A stretch of DNA of 64,000 nt from Massilia soli (GTDB lineage: Bacteria; Pseudomonadota; Gammaproteobacteria; Burkholderiales; Burkholderiaceae_D), in assembly GCF_016809835.1 (NCBI RefSeq), contig NZ_JAFBIL020000010.1, positions 62,001 to 126,000 on the forward strand, given 5' to 3'. This document shows, one piece after another, positions 56,086 through 64,000 of this stretch. The translations under genes and the position numbers were made by a program. The notes under the pieces are model-generated. The model ran no database searches. It was not told where the DNA came from and saw nothing but the letters and a program-made list of their open reading frames with translations. Numbering within the stretch: position 1 is the first letter of the stretch; each line of letters opens with the position of its first letter.

Positions 56086-57018
56086 ATGAATCAACTCGAA
56101 CAACTCAAGCAATTCACCAAGGTCGTCGCCGATACCGGCGACTTCCAGTCGATCAAGCAGTACACGCCGCTCGACGCCACCACCAACCCGTCGCTGATCC
56201 TCAAGGCGGTCCAGAAGCCGGAATATCGTCCGCTGCTCGACAAGGCTGTCCAGGATAACCCTGGCCTGTCGATCGACGCAGTGGTCGACCGCCTGCTGAT
56301 CGCTTTCGGCACCGAGATCCTGAAGTTCGTTCCCGGCCGCGTATCGACCGAAATCGATGCCGCCCTGTCGTTCGACACCGAAGCCACCGTGGCCAAGGGA
56401 CGCGAGCTGATCGCCCTGTACGAGGCGGCCGGCGTATCGCGCGAGCGCGTCCTGATCAAGATCGCCTCGACCTGGGAAGGCATCCGCGCCTCGGAACTGC
56501 TCGAGAAGGAAGGCATCCGCACCAACATGACCCTGCTGTTCTCGCTGTGCCAGGCGATCGCCTGCGCCGAAGCGGGTTCGCAGCTGATTTCGCCGTTCGT
56601 CGGCCGCATCTACGACTGGTACAAAAAGTCGACCGGCCAGGAGTACACCGGTGCGGACGACCCGGGCGTGCAGTCGGTCAAGGGCATCTATAACTACTAC
56701 CGCAAGTTCGGCTACAAGACCGAGGTAATGGGTGCGAGCTTCCGCAACACCTCGCAGATCCTCGAACTGGCCGGCTGCGACCTCCTGACCATCAGCCCGG
56801 ACCTGCTGCAAAAGCTGGCCGACGCCGAAGGCGCGGTTGAGCGCAAGCTCAGCGCCGACGCGGCAACGGTGGACATGGAAAAGCTGTCGATGGACGAGAA
56901 GACCTTCCGCTTCATGCTCAATGAAGACGCGATGGCGACCGAGAAGCTGGCCGAAGGCATCCGCGCGTTCTGCGTGGACTCGGGCAAGCTGAAGCAGATG
57001 ATCGCAGGCATGCGCTAA
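56086..57018 (+). CDS. tal: transaldolase
   Basis: A 310-residue transaldolase of the classical type, moving a dihydroxyacetone unit in the non-oxidative pentose phosphate pathway. Motifs seen are [12 protein letters not shown] (substrate loop), the catalytic Lys in [13 protein letters not shown] and the segment [19 protein letters not shown] at 56049-56054 ends 31 bp before ATG 56086 and may be its own -10. A hairpin follows the gene. Confidence 0.96.
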   Translation: MNQLEQLKQFTKVVADTGDFQSIKQYTPLDATTNPSLILKAVQKPEYRPLLDKAVQDNPGLSIDAVVDRLLIAFGTEILKFVPGRVSTEIDAALSFDTEATVAKGRELIALYEAAGVSRERVLIKIASTWEGIRASELLEKEGIRTNMTLLFSLCQAIACAEAGSQLISPFVGRIYDWYKKSTGQEYTGADDPGVQSVKGIYNYYRKFGYKTEVMGASFRNTSQILELAGCDLLTISPDLLQKLADAEGAVERKLSADAATVDMEKLSMDEKTFRFMLNEDAMATEKLAEGIRAFCVDSGKLKQMIAGMR

Positions 57019-57034
57019 CCCGCCTGGGATCACA

Positions 57035-57065
57035 AGGGTGTTCTCCGCCTGGCGGCGAACACCCT
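57035..57065 (+). terminator. hairpin downstream of tal
   Basis: AGGGTGTTC (57035-57043) and GAACACCCT (57057-57065) form a 9-bp stem, with a CCGCC/GGCGG-capable loop. No T-run follows, so termination strength is uncertain. Confidence 0.45.
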
Positions 57066-57133
57066 GACAGGTCGGCGCGACGACCCAAAACACGCGGCCG
57101 CAAACGACGAACGTGAAGTCCTGCCAGTACTGA

Positions 57134-57754
57134 TTATTTAACCGCTCGGAGGCATTCGAGGTGTGTATCGATGATCTGTTCCCCCACCTTCACCAGGTCG
57201 AACGACTGCGGGTCGAGCAGCCACGCCCGCAGCAGGCCGTCGAGCAGCGCGAACAGTCCCAATGCCACAACCTTCGCATCAACATCCGGTTTTAACAAGC
57301 CATGTTCGATACCGATCCTGACCCTGCCTTCCAGCTTGAGCATCCACTGCCCGGTCATTTCGGCGCGGCGCCGGCGCACCGCGTTCATCTCTTCGACAAA
57401 CTCCATCTTCAGCGTTGCAATCTCGAACGCGCGGCGCGCGCGCAGGTCATCGACCGTCAGGCGGAACACGCACACGATGTATTCCCGGATGTCGCCCAGC
57501 GGATCGGTCGGGTCTTCCTTTTCAAGCAGCTGCAGCGCCGACTCCAGCGGCATTTTGGCGCGCTCCATCAGCGCGTTGAACAGCGCCGCCTTGTCTTCAA
57601 AGTGCCAGTAGATGGCGCCGCGCGTCAGGCCGGCCGCGCTGGCAATATGCTGCAGCGTGGTGCCCGACATGCCCTGGGCGACGAACAGGAGTTCGGCGGC
57701 GTCCAGGATGCTGTCGCGGGTGGCGAGCGCGTCTTCCTTAGTCTTGCGGACCAT
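57134..57754 (-). CDS. TetR-family repressor of the adjacent efflux operon (AcrR/TtgR-like)
   Basis: A 206-residue repressor. The N-terminal helix-turn-helix (about 12-58) reads [39 protein letters not shown] in the usual TetR form; the C-terminal ligand domain resembles AcrR/TtgR ([17 protein letters not shown]). ATG 57754 has GGAG upstream; ATG at 57799 would place the operator inside the gene. It is divergent from the RND pump operon, with an imperfect AcrR-box-like palindrome in between, so it probably represses the pump and itself until a drug or other ligand binds. Confidence 0.88.
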   Translation of the reverse strand: [206 protein letters not shown]

Positions 57755-57787
57755 GGTTACTCCAAATTTGAGGGTGACAGACTTTAA

Positions 57788-57810
57788 ACATACATTCATG
57801 ATAGTATAGT
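57788..57810. promoter_or_regulatory. imperfect AcrR-type operator
   Basis: ACATACATTCATGATAGTATAGT is an imperfect palindrome around TCATGA. Its left half, ACATACATT, is the same as a half-site of the E. coli AcrR box as I recall it. It is between the divergent tetR and pump genes. Confidence 0.5.
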
Positions 57811-57896
57811 CGAAAATCTCGTAGCCCGGGCTCTGCCGAACAAATATATTAAATCTATCTTTGCTACGCCGCGCTTAATTTTAAGGATGTACACGC

Positions 57897-59114
57897 ATGC
57901 GCCACACCCAGTCATTTGCCCCGTCCGTGAAGCGGATCACCCTCTGCACCCTTGCCGCGCTGACCTTGCTGTCAGCTTGTGGCGACAAGGACGCAGCGCC
58001 TGCCGCAGGCGCCGCACCGGGCGCGCGGCCGCCGCCGGAAGTCGGCGTCATCGTCGCCAAATTCCAGCCGATCGCTCTGCAGACCGAGCTGCCGGGGCGG
58101 GTCGAGCCGGTGCGCGTTGCCCAGGTGCGCGCGCGCGTCAACGGCGTGGTGCTCAAGCGCGAATTTACCGAAGGCAGTGAAGTCAAGGCCGGCCAGGTCC
58201 TGTTCCGCATCGACCCGGCGCCCTACCAAGCCGCGCTCAACAGCGCCCGCGCGGCGCTCGGCAAGGCCCAGGCCAACCTGACCCAGGCCAGCACCCAGGC
58301 CGAGCGCTACAAGCCGCTGGTGGAAGCCAACGCGGTCAGCAAACAGGAATACGTCAACGTGGTGGCAGCCCAGAAGCAGGCCGAAGCCGACGTCGCCGCA
58401 GCCCGCGCCTCGCTGCAGGTCGCCCAGATCAATTCCGGCTACGCCAACGTGGCCGCGCCGATCGCCGGCCGCATCGGCCGCGCACTGGTCACCGAGGGCG
58501 CGCTGGTGTCAGCCGCCGAGGCGACCCAGCTGGCCGTGATCCAGCAGACCAGCACCGTCTACGTCAACTTCACCCAGTCCGCCACCGAGCTGCAACGCCT
58601 GCGCAAGACGGCCGGCGGCAAGGCCGGCGCCAACGGCGCCGTGCCGGTCACCGTGATGCTGGACGACGGCTCCGAACTGCCGCAAAAGGGCAAGCTGCTG
58701 TTCTCGGACGTGACGGTCGACCCGACCTCGGGCCAGGTCACGCTGCGCGCGCTGGTGCCGAACCCGGACAATTCCCTGCTGCCGGGCCAGTACGTGCGCG
58801 TGCGCCTGTCGCAGGCCCAACTGCCGGCCGGTATCCTGCTGCCGCAACAGGCAGTCACCCGCGGCACCCAGGGCGACACCGTGATCGTGGTCGGCGCCGA
58901 CGGCAAGCCGGCGCCGCGCCCGGTGAAGATCGGCTCGCAGCAAGACGGCAACTGGATTGTCCTCGACGGCTTGAAAGAAGGTGAACAGGTCGTCGTCGAC
59001 GGCTTCCAGAAAATGATGGTGCCGGGCGCGCCGGTCAAGCCGGTGCCGTTCAAGGCCGCCAATGCTGGCGCCGCTCCTGTTGCGGGCGCTGCTGCGCCTG
59101 CCGCCAGCCGCTAA
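57897..59114 (+). CDS. RND efflux periplasmic adaptor lipoprotein (AcrA/MexA-like)
   Basis: A 405-residue lipoprotein. The signal ends in the lipobox LLSAC (Cys28). RARVNGVVLKREFTEGSEVKAGQVLFRIDPAPYQAAL in outline is the lipoyl half-motif followed by the coiled-coil hairpin (about 100-165) and the second lipoyl half (AAPIAGRIGRALVTEGALV). The beta-barrel and membrane-proximal domains follow; the tail is Ala/Pro-rich. It bridges the pump and the outer-membrane channel encoded next. Start ATG 57897 has AAGGA upstream. Confidence 0.94.
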   Translation: MRHTQSFAPSVKRITLCTLAALTLLSACGDKDAAPAAGAAPGARPPPEVGVIVAKFQPIALQTELPGRVEPVRVAQVRARVNGVVLKREFTEGSEVKAGQVLFRIDPAPYQAALNSARAALGKAQANLTQASTQAERYKPLVEANAVSKQEYVNVVAAQKQAEADVAAARASLQVAQINSGYANVAAPIAGRIGRALVTEGALVSAAEATQLAVIQQTSTVYVNFTQSATELQRLRKTAGGKAGANGAVPVTVMLDDGSELPQKGKLLFSDVTVDPTSGQVTLRALVPNPDNSLLPGQYVRVRLSQAQLPAGILLPQQAVTRGTQGDTVIVVGADGKPAPRPVKIGSQQDGNWIVLDGLKEGEQVVVDGFQKMMVPGAPVKPVPFKAANAGAAPVAGAAAPAASR

Positions 59115-59132
59115 TAGAAACAGGAATAATTC

Positions 59133-62100
59133 ATGGCTCGTTTTTTCATTGACCGCCCCATTTTTGCGTGGGTGATCGCCCTGTTCATCATGGTGATCGG
59201 TGCGGTGGCAATTACCCAGTTGCCGATCGCCCAATATCCGGCCGTCGCGCCGCCTGCCATCGTCATCAACGCCGCCTATCCAGGCGCGTCGGCACAAACG
59301 CTGGAGGACAGCGTCATCAGCGTGATCGAACGCGAGATGAACGGCTCCCCCGGCCTGATCTACATGGAGTCGGTCAGCCAGGCCAACGGCACCGGCTCGC
59401 TGACGCTGACCTTTGAAACCGGCACCGACCCGGCGCTTGCCCAGGTCGACGTGCAGAACCGCCTTGGCCGCGCCACCCCGCGCCTGCCGCAGGCGGTGGT
59501 GCAGCAGGGCGTGCGGGTCGACCAGGCGCGTTCCAACTTCCTGATGTTTGCCATCCTGTCGTCGGATGACCCCAAGTGGGATCCGATCGCGCTGGGCGAC
59601 TACGCCTCGCGCACCATCCTGCCTGAAATCCAGCGCGTCCCCGGCGTCGGCCAGGCGCAGTTGTTCGGCACCGAGAAGGCGATGCGGATCTGGATCGACC
59701 CGGCCAAGCTGGTGGGTTTCAACCTGTCGCCGGCCGACGTCAACAGCGCGATCCGTTCGCAAAACGCGCAGGTCGCATCGGGTACCATCGGCGACCTGCC
59801 GAACGTCGGCGGCACCGCCATCACGGCCACCGTGGTGGTCTCCGGCCAGCTGAGCAGCGTCGAGCAGTTCGGCAACATCGTGCTGCGTGCGAACCCGGAT
59901 GGCTCGACCGTGCGCCTGAAGGACGTGGCGCGCATCGAAATCGGCGGCCAGAGCTACTCCACCTCGGCGCGCCTTAACGGCAAGCCGTCGACCGGTATCG
60001 GCGTCCAGCTGTCCGCCACCGGCAACGCCCTTGAAACGGCCAAGCTGGTGCGCCAGCGCATGGACGAACTGAAGCCCTACTTCCCGCCCGGGACCAAGTA
60101 CGCGATCCCTTACGACAGCTCGGCCTTCATCGACATCTCGATCAAGCAGGTTGTGACGACGCTGATCGAGGCTGTGATCCTGGTGTTCCTGGTGATGTAC
60201 CTGTTCCTCCAGAACTTCCGCTACACGATCATCCCGACCATCGTGGTGCCGGTCGCGCTGCTTGGTTCCCTCGGCACGCTGCTCGCGCTGGGCTTCTCGA
60301 TCAACGTGCTGACCATGTTCGGCATGGTGCTGGTGATCGGTATCGTCGTCGACGATGCGATCGTGGTGGTTGAAAACGTCGAGCGCATCATGAGCGAGGA
60401 AGGCTTGCCGCCGCTCGAAGCCACGCGCAAGGCGATGGGCCAGATCTCGGGCGCGATCGTCGGCGTGACCGTGGTCCTGATCTCGGTGTTCGTGCCGCTG
60501 GCGTTCTTCGCCGGCGCGGTCGGCAACATCTACCGCCAGTTCTCGGCGGTGATGGTGTCGTCGATCTTCTTCTCCGCATTCATGGCGCTGTCGCTCACGC
60601 CGGCGCTGTGCGCGCACCTGCTCAAGCCTGTCGAAGCGGGCCACCACCATGCCAAGACCGGCTTCTTCGGCTGGTTCAACCGCGGCTTCACCAAGACCGC
60701 CAAGAACTACGAAGGCTGGGTCGCACGCATCCTCAAGCGCACCGGCCGCGCGCTGGTCGTGTTCGTCGCGCTGATCGCTGTCGTCGCGCTGTTCTTCTTC
60801 CGCATGCCAAGTTCTTTCCTGCCGAACGAAGACCAGGGTTCGATCATCGCCAACTTCCAGCTGCCGCCTGGCGCCACGCTGGAACGCACCGGCGCGGCGC
60901 TGAAACAAGCCGAAGACGTGATCCTCAAGCAGCCGGAAGTGGCCAGCATGGTCGGCGTACAGGGCTTCAGCTTCTCGGGCCAGGGCCAGAACATGGCGCT
61001 CGGCTTCATCACCCTCAAGCCGTGGGACGAGCGCAAAGGCGACGGACAAGGCGCGGCAGACCTGGCGGGCCGGCTTACCGGACAGCTGTCGCAGATCCGC
61101 GATGCGTTCATCTTCGTGATCAGCCCTCCTCCGATTCCGGAGCTGGGCCGCGGCACCGGTTTCTCGTTCCGCCTGCAAGACCGTGGCGGCAACGGCCGCG
61201 ATGCCCTGCTGGCGGCGCGCAACCAGCTGCTCGGCATGGCCTCGCAGAGCAAGATCCTGGCCGGCGTCCGTCCGGAAGGCCTGGAAGACGCACCCCAGGT
61301 AGAGCTGCAGATCGACCGCGACAAGGCCAACGCCCTCGGGGTGAGCTTCGACGCGATCAACACGGCGATTTCGACCTCGCTTGGTTCGGCGTACATCAAC
61401 GACTTCCCGAACGCCGGCCGCCTGCAGCGTGTGGTGGTCCAGGCCGATGCGCCGTCGCGCATGCAGCCGGAAGACCTGCTCAAGCTGAACGCGACCAACA
61501 GCAGGGGCCAGCAAGTGCCGCTGTCGGCCTTCGCCAGCACCCGCTGGATCACAGGTCCTATGCAGACGGTGCGCTACAACGGCTATCCGACCATCCGTAT
61601 CTCGGGCGATGCCTCGCCTGGCCACAGTACCGGCGAAGCGCTGGACGAGATGGAACGCCTGGCCGGCCAGCTGCCGCCTGGTTTCGCGTTCGAGTGGACC
61701 GGCCAGTCGCGCGAAGAAAAGCTGTCCGGCTCGACCGTGGGCATCCTGCTGGCGTTCGCACTGCTGGCGGTGTTCCTGTCGCTGGCGGCGCTGTACGAAA
61801 GCTGGTCGATTCCGGTCGCCGTGCTGCTGGTGGTGCCGCTTGGCGTGCTCGGCTCGCTGATCGCAGCGTCGCTGCGCGGGCTGGAAAACGACGTCTACTT
61901 CAAGGTCGGCATCATTACGATCATCGGCCTGGGCGCGAAGAACGCGGTCCTGATCATTGAATTCGCCAAGGACTTGCAGGCAAAGGGCCGGCCGCTGGTT
62001 GAAGCTGCGCTGGAAGCGGCGCACCTGCGCTTCCGCCCGATCATCATGACCTCGCTCGCCTTCATCCTCGGCGTGCTGCCGCTGGTGATCGCCTCCGGCG

Positions 62101-62297
62101 CGGGTTCGGCCAGCCAGCGCGCCATCGGTACCGGCGTGATGGGCGGGATGATCTTCGCCACGGTACTGGGCGTGTTCTTCGTGCCTGTGTTCTTTGTCGT
62201 GGTACGCAAACTATTCGGAGGCAGCGAGCGCCAGCGCAGGAAATATGCGCATGAAGACGACGCGCCTCCTGCAGCAATCGAGGTAAAACATGATTAA
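59133..62297 (+). CDS. RND multidrug efflux pump (AcrB/MexB-like)
   Basis: A 1054-residue inner-membrane proton/drug antiporter of the HAE1 group. It starts MARFFIDRPIFAWVIAL, the family hallmark. The proton-relay aspartates are in VIGIVVDDAIVVVENVERIM (about residue 407-408) and the second-half counterpart Lys region is in GLGAKNAVLIIEFAKDL. Twelve membrane helices and two large periplasmic loops fit the family. It follows the adaptor by 18 bp and overlaps the channel gene by eight bases. Substrates cannot be predicted; hydrophobic and amphiphilic drugs are typical. Confidence 0.97.
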   Translation: MARFFIDRPIFAWVIALFIMVIGAVAITQLPIAQYPAVAPPAIVINAAYPGASAQTLEDSVISVIEREMNGSPGLIYMESVSQANGTGSLTLTFETGTDPALAQVDVQNRLGRATPRLPQAVVQQGVRVDQARSNFLMFAILSSDDPKWDPIALGDYASRTILPEIQRVPGVGQAQLFGTEKAMRIWIDPAKLVGFNLSPADVNSAIRSQNAQVASGTIGDLPNVGGTAITATVVVSGQLSSVEQFGNIVLRANPDGSTVRLKDVARIEIGGQSYSTSARLNGKPSTGIGVQLSATGNALETAKLVRQRMDELKPYFPPGTKYAIPYDSSAFIDISIKQVVTTLIEAVILVFLVMYLFLQNFRYTIIPTIVVPVALLGSLGTLLALGFSINVLTMFGMVLVIGIVVDDAIVVVENVERIMSEEGLPPLEATRKAMGQISGAIVGVTVVLISVFVPLAFFAGAVGNIYRQFSAVMVSSIFFSAFMALSLTPALCAHLLKPVEAGHHHAKTGFFGWFNRGFTKTAKNYEGWVARILKRTGRALVVFVALIAVVALFFFRMPSSFLPNEDQGSIIANFQLPPGATLERTGAALKQAEDVILKQPEVASMVGVQGFSFSGQGQNMALGFITLKPWDERKGDGQGAADLAGRLTGQLSQIRDAFIFVISPPPIPELGRGTGFSFRLQDRGGNGRDALLAARNQLLGMASQSKILAGVRPEGLEDAPQVELQIDRDKANALGVSFDAINTAISTSLGSAYINDFPNAGRLQRVVVQADAPSRMQPEDLLKLNATNSRGQQVPLSAFASTRWITGPMQTVRYNGYPTIRISGDASPGHSTGEALDEMERLAGQLPPGFAFEWTGQSREEKLSGSTVGILLAFALLAVFLSLAALYESWSIPVAVLLVVPLGVLGSLIAASLRGLENDVYFKVGIITIIGLGAKNAVLIIEFAKDLQAKGRPLVEAALEAAHLRFRPIIMTSLAFILGVLPLVIASGAGSASQRAIGTGVMGGMIFATVLGVFFVPVFFVVVRKLFGGSERQRRKYAHEDDAPPAAIEVKHD

Positions 62298-63684
62298 ACG
62301 ATTCACACGAACCACCACCCCGCTGGCGCTCGCCCTTGCGCTGGCAGGCTGCATGTCGCTGGCGCCGAACTACGAGCGTCCGGCGGCGCCGGTGGCCGCA
62401 AGCTTCCCGCAACTGGCGCCAAGCGCGGCAAGCGGCGCCGCGGCGTCGAGCATCGCCTGGCAGCAGTTCTTCGCCGACGCGCGCCTCAAGCAGCTGATCG
62501 AGCTGGCGCTGGTCAACAACCGCGACCTGCGCGTCGCCATCCTGAACATCGAGCAGGCGCGCGCGCAGTACCAGATCCGCCGTGCCGACACGCTGCCAAC
62601 CGTCGGCCTGGGTGTGAGCGCCAACCGCGCCACGGAAAGCGAAGACAGCATCCGCAGCACCTACTCCGCCGGCCTGGCCGTGTCGGCCTTCGAGCTTGAC
62701 CTGTTTGGCCGCGTGCGCAACCTGTCGCAAGCGGCGCTGGCGCAGTTCCTCGCCACCGAGGAAGCGCGCAAAGCCACCCATATCAGCCTGGTGGCCTCGG
62801 TCGCCAACGCCTACCTGCAAATGCTGGCCGACGAGGAACTGCTGGCGCTGACGCAGAAGACGCTCGATGCGCGCCTGGAGTCGCTCAAGCTGGTGCAGCT
62901 CAAGTACGACAACGGCGTGGTGTCCAAGCTCGACCTGCAGCAGTCGCTGTCGCTGGTCGACAACGCCCGCGTGACGCTGGCGCAGCAGACGCGCCTGCGC
63001 GCGCAGGACATCAACCTCCTGACCCTGCTGGTCGGGCAGACGTTGCCCGAAACGCTCGCCCCTGGCGCCACCCTGGCCGAGACGATGCTGATCGAACTGC
63101 CGGCCGGACTGCCGTCCGACCTGCTGGCGGTGCGCCCCGACATCCGCGCCGCCGAGCAGCAGCTGATCGCGGCGAACGCCAACATCGGCGCGGCGCGCGC
63201 CAACTTCTTCCCGCGCATCTCGCTCACCGGCAGCGCCGGCAGCGTGAGCACGGAGCTGAGCGGCTTGTTCAAGAGCGGTTCGTTCGGCTGGTCGTTCGCG
63301 CCGCAGATGGTGCTGCCGATCTTCGACTACGGCCGCAACAGCGCGGCACTGGGCAGCGCCAAGGCGGGCCGCGACATCGCGGTGGCACAGTACGAGAAGT
63401 CGGTGCAGACGGCGTTCCGCGAAGTGGCCGACGGGTTGGCCGGACAGGCGACCTTCACCGAGCAGCTGCGCGCGCAGCGTGCGGTGGCGGCGGCGGAAGC
63501 CGAGCGCTTCAATTTGTCGGACCTGCGTTACCGCGAGGGCGCGTCGAGCTATCTCGATTTGCTCGATGCCCAGCGCTCGCTGTTCGCGGCGCAGCAGGCC
63601 GCGATACAGGCGAACTTGCAGCGCCTGCAGAATCAGGTGACCTTGTATCGCGTGCTGGGTGGCGGCTGGACCGACGTCCAGTAA
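62290..63684 (+). CDS. outer-membrane channel lipoprotein (OprM/NodT type)
   Basis: A 464-residue TolC-like outer-membrane factor. The signal ends in the lipobox LAGC (Cys21) with SLAPNYERPA next, as in OprM. Two OEP repeats follow: AQYQIRRADTLPTVGLGVSANRA and later AARANFFPRISLTGSAGSVS, each with its long helices. It completes the tripartite pump and may also serve the MacAB-like exporter at 43-46 kb, which has no channel of its own. ATG 62290 overlaps the end of the pump gene. Confidence 0.95.
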   Translation: MIKRFTRTTTPLALALALAGCMSLAPNYERPAAPVAASFPQLAPSAASGAAASSIAWQQFFADARLKQLIELALVNNRDLRVAILNIEQARAQYQIRRADTLPTVGLGVSANRATESEDSIRSTYSAGLAVSAFELDLFGRVRNLSQAALAQFLATEEARKATHISLVASVANAYLQMLADEELLALTQKTLDARLESLKLVQLKYDNGVVSKLDLQQSLSLVDNARVTLAQQTRLRAQDINLLTLLVGQTLPETLAPGATLAETMLIELPAGLPSDLLAVRPDIRAAEQQLIAANANIGAARANFFPRISLTGSAGSVSTELSGLFKSGSFGWSFAPQMVLPIFDYGRNSAALGSAKAGRDIAVAQYEKSVQTAFREVADGLAGQATFTEQLRAQRAVAAAEAERFNLSDLRYREGASSYLDLLDAQRSLFAAQQAAIQANLQRLQNQVTLYRVLGGGWTDVQ

Positions 63685-63694
63685 AAGTCAATTC

Positions 63695-63772
63695 GGCGGA
63701 TGCGCGCTTCGCGCTTATCCGCCCTACGATTTGCCACAAAGCCGTAGGGCGGGTAAGCGAAGCGCACCCGCC
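63695..63772. repeat. REP-like palindrome pair, copy 5, head-to-head
   Basis: ggcggatgcgcgcttcgcgcttatccgccctacg (arm 63695-63728) and cgtagggcgggtaagcg... (arm 63743-63772) face each other with the opposite order from copies 1 and 3. The loop is 14 bp. It lies between the efflux operon and the convergent hemW-like gene. Confidence 0.82.
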
Positions 63773-63776
63773 GCTC

Positions 63777-64000
63777 TCACAAGAACATCTGCTGCAAGTC
63801 GTTCAAAAAGCGCATTCCCAATTCGGTCGGCTTGATCAGCTTGTGATCCCGGTAGATCAGCCCCTTGGCTTCGGCGGCATTGAGCTGCTTCTCAATCGCG
63901 TTGATCCCCATCCCGGTCCGCTCGCCAAACAGGTTCGGTGCAAACCCGCCGGTCAGCCGGAGCGTGTTGAGCATGAATTCAAATCCCATGTCTTCGCGCG
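63777..64000 (-). CDS. hemW: HemW-like radical-SAM protein, C-terminal fragment
   Basis: The last 74 codons of a leftward gene that continues beyond the window's right edge. The visible part contains FEFMLNTLRLTGGF, then LNAAEAKGLIYRD and TELGMRFLNDLQQMFL, which matches the C-terminal HemN/HemW domain of radical-SAM heme chaperones (often annotated as oxygen-independent coproporphyrinogen oxidase-like). The radical-SAM CxxxCxxC motif would be outside the window, so HemW versus true HemN is judged from the tail alone. Confidence 0.75.
   Translation of the reverse strand, partial: REDMGFEFMLNTLRLTGGFAPNLFGERTGMGINAIEKQLNAAEAKGLIYRDHKLIKPTELGMRFLNDLQQMFL

Noticed and set aside
58509-62024. Long frame antisense to the RND pump genes
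   Set aside because: Dominated by R, H, D and Q without recognisable domain, and spans two well-defined genes.

Overview
The window looks like chromosomal DNA of a high-GC betaproteobacterium of the order Burkholderiales. Oxalobacteraceae of the Massilia/Duganella type fits best, judged from gene order (pyrG-kdsA-eno-ftsB, hrpA/argA/yggX, pgi/zwf/hexR/edd-eda), protein character and the dispersed 'cgtagggcggataagc' palindromes. I saw no tRNA, rRNA, CRISPR array, insertion sequence, phage gene or integrase. This is mostly core genome with small regulatory cassettes between housekeeping operons.

Layout. 1-3.2 kb: tail of hslO, then a leftward response regulator/histidine kinase/hydrolase operon joined by ATGA overlaps. 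3.3-6.5 kb: a GST, an ECF41 sigma factor with its AhpD-like partner, a Nudix hydrolase and an RcnB-like periplasmic protein. 7-11.4 kb: ftsB, eno, kdsA and pyrG, leftward. 11.5-14.3 kb: DUF898 membrane protein, M48 protease and a PRC-barrel protein. 14.4-22.2 kb: SOS polymerase dnaE2 (imuC), a TonB-dependent receptor and an M61 peptidase. 22.3-24.4 kb: an ArsR-type regulator cassette and a secreted hydrolase. 24.3-28.5 kb: leftward envelope/heat-stress block of Hsp20, HtrA, response regulator and histidine kinase. 29.2-31.3 kb: imuA-imuB. 31.4-39.7 kb: PHB-depolymerase-like esterase, second PRC-barrel protein, hrpA, argA, yggX and a lipoprotein. 39.7-42.5 kb: rpiA, then a receiver/CheC/diguanylate cyclase cassette. 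42.6-46.4 kb: Yip1 protein and a MacAB-like exporter. 47-57 kb: a sugar-phosphate block of edd-eda, pgi, an SMP-30 lactonase, zwf, hexR, an fRMsr-type methionine sulfoxide reductase and tal. 57.1-63.7 kb: a TetR-type repressor divergent from an AcrAB-OprM efflux operon. The right edge holds the 3' end of a hemW-like gene.

How parts work together. HexR-like 15-mers precede edd, zwf and, more weakly, pgi, so HexR probably co-ordinates Entner-Doudoroff and oxidative pentose-phosphate flux. No classical pgl is present; an SMP-30 lactonase lies directly behind pgi. Two matching LexA boxes (TACTGT-N8-ACAGTA) precede dnaE2 and imuA, which are about 11.5 kb apart but should be induced together. A TTTAAG-N5-ATTAAG direct repeat of the QseB/PmrA type precedes htrA, whose likely operon also encodes a QseB-like regulator and its kinase. 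The ECF41 unit has the published-type TGTCACA-N16-CGTC promoter in front of its partner gene. Several genes have a -10 hexamer 6-8 nt before the start codon, suggesting leaderless transcripts.

The most interesting small modules are the receiver/CheC/diguanylate cyclase cassette, the htrA two-component operon with its box, the self-contained ArsR/coiled-coil/membrane cassette, and the lactonase in the sugar-phosphate block. All family assignments come from reading the translated sequence; no database search was run.
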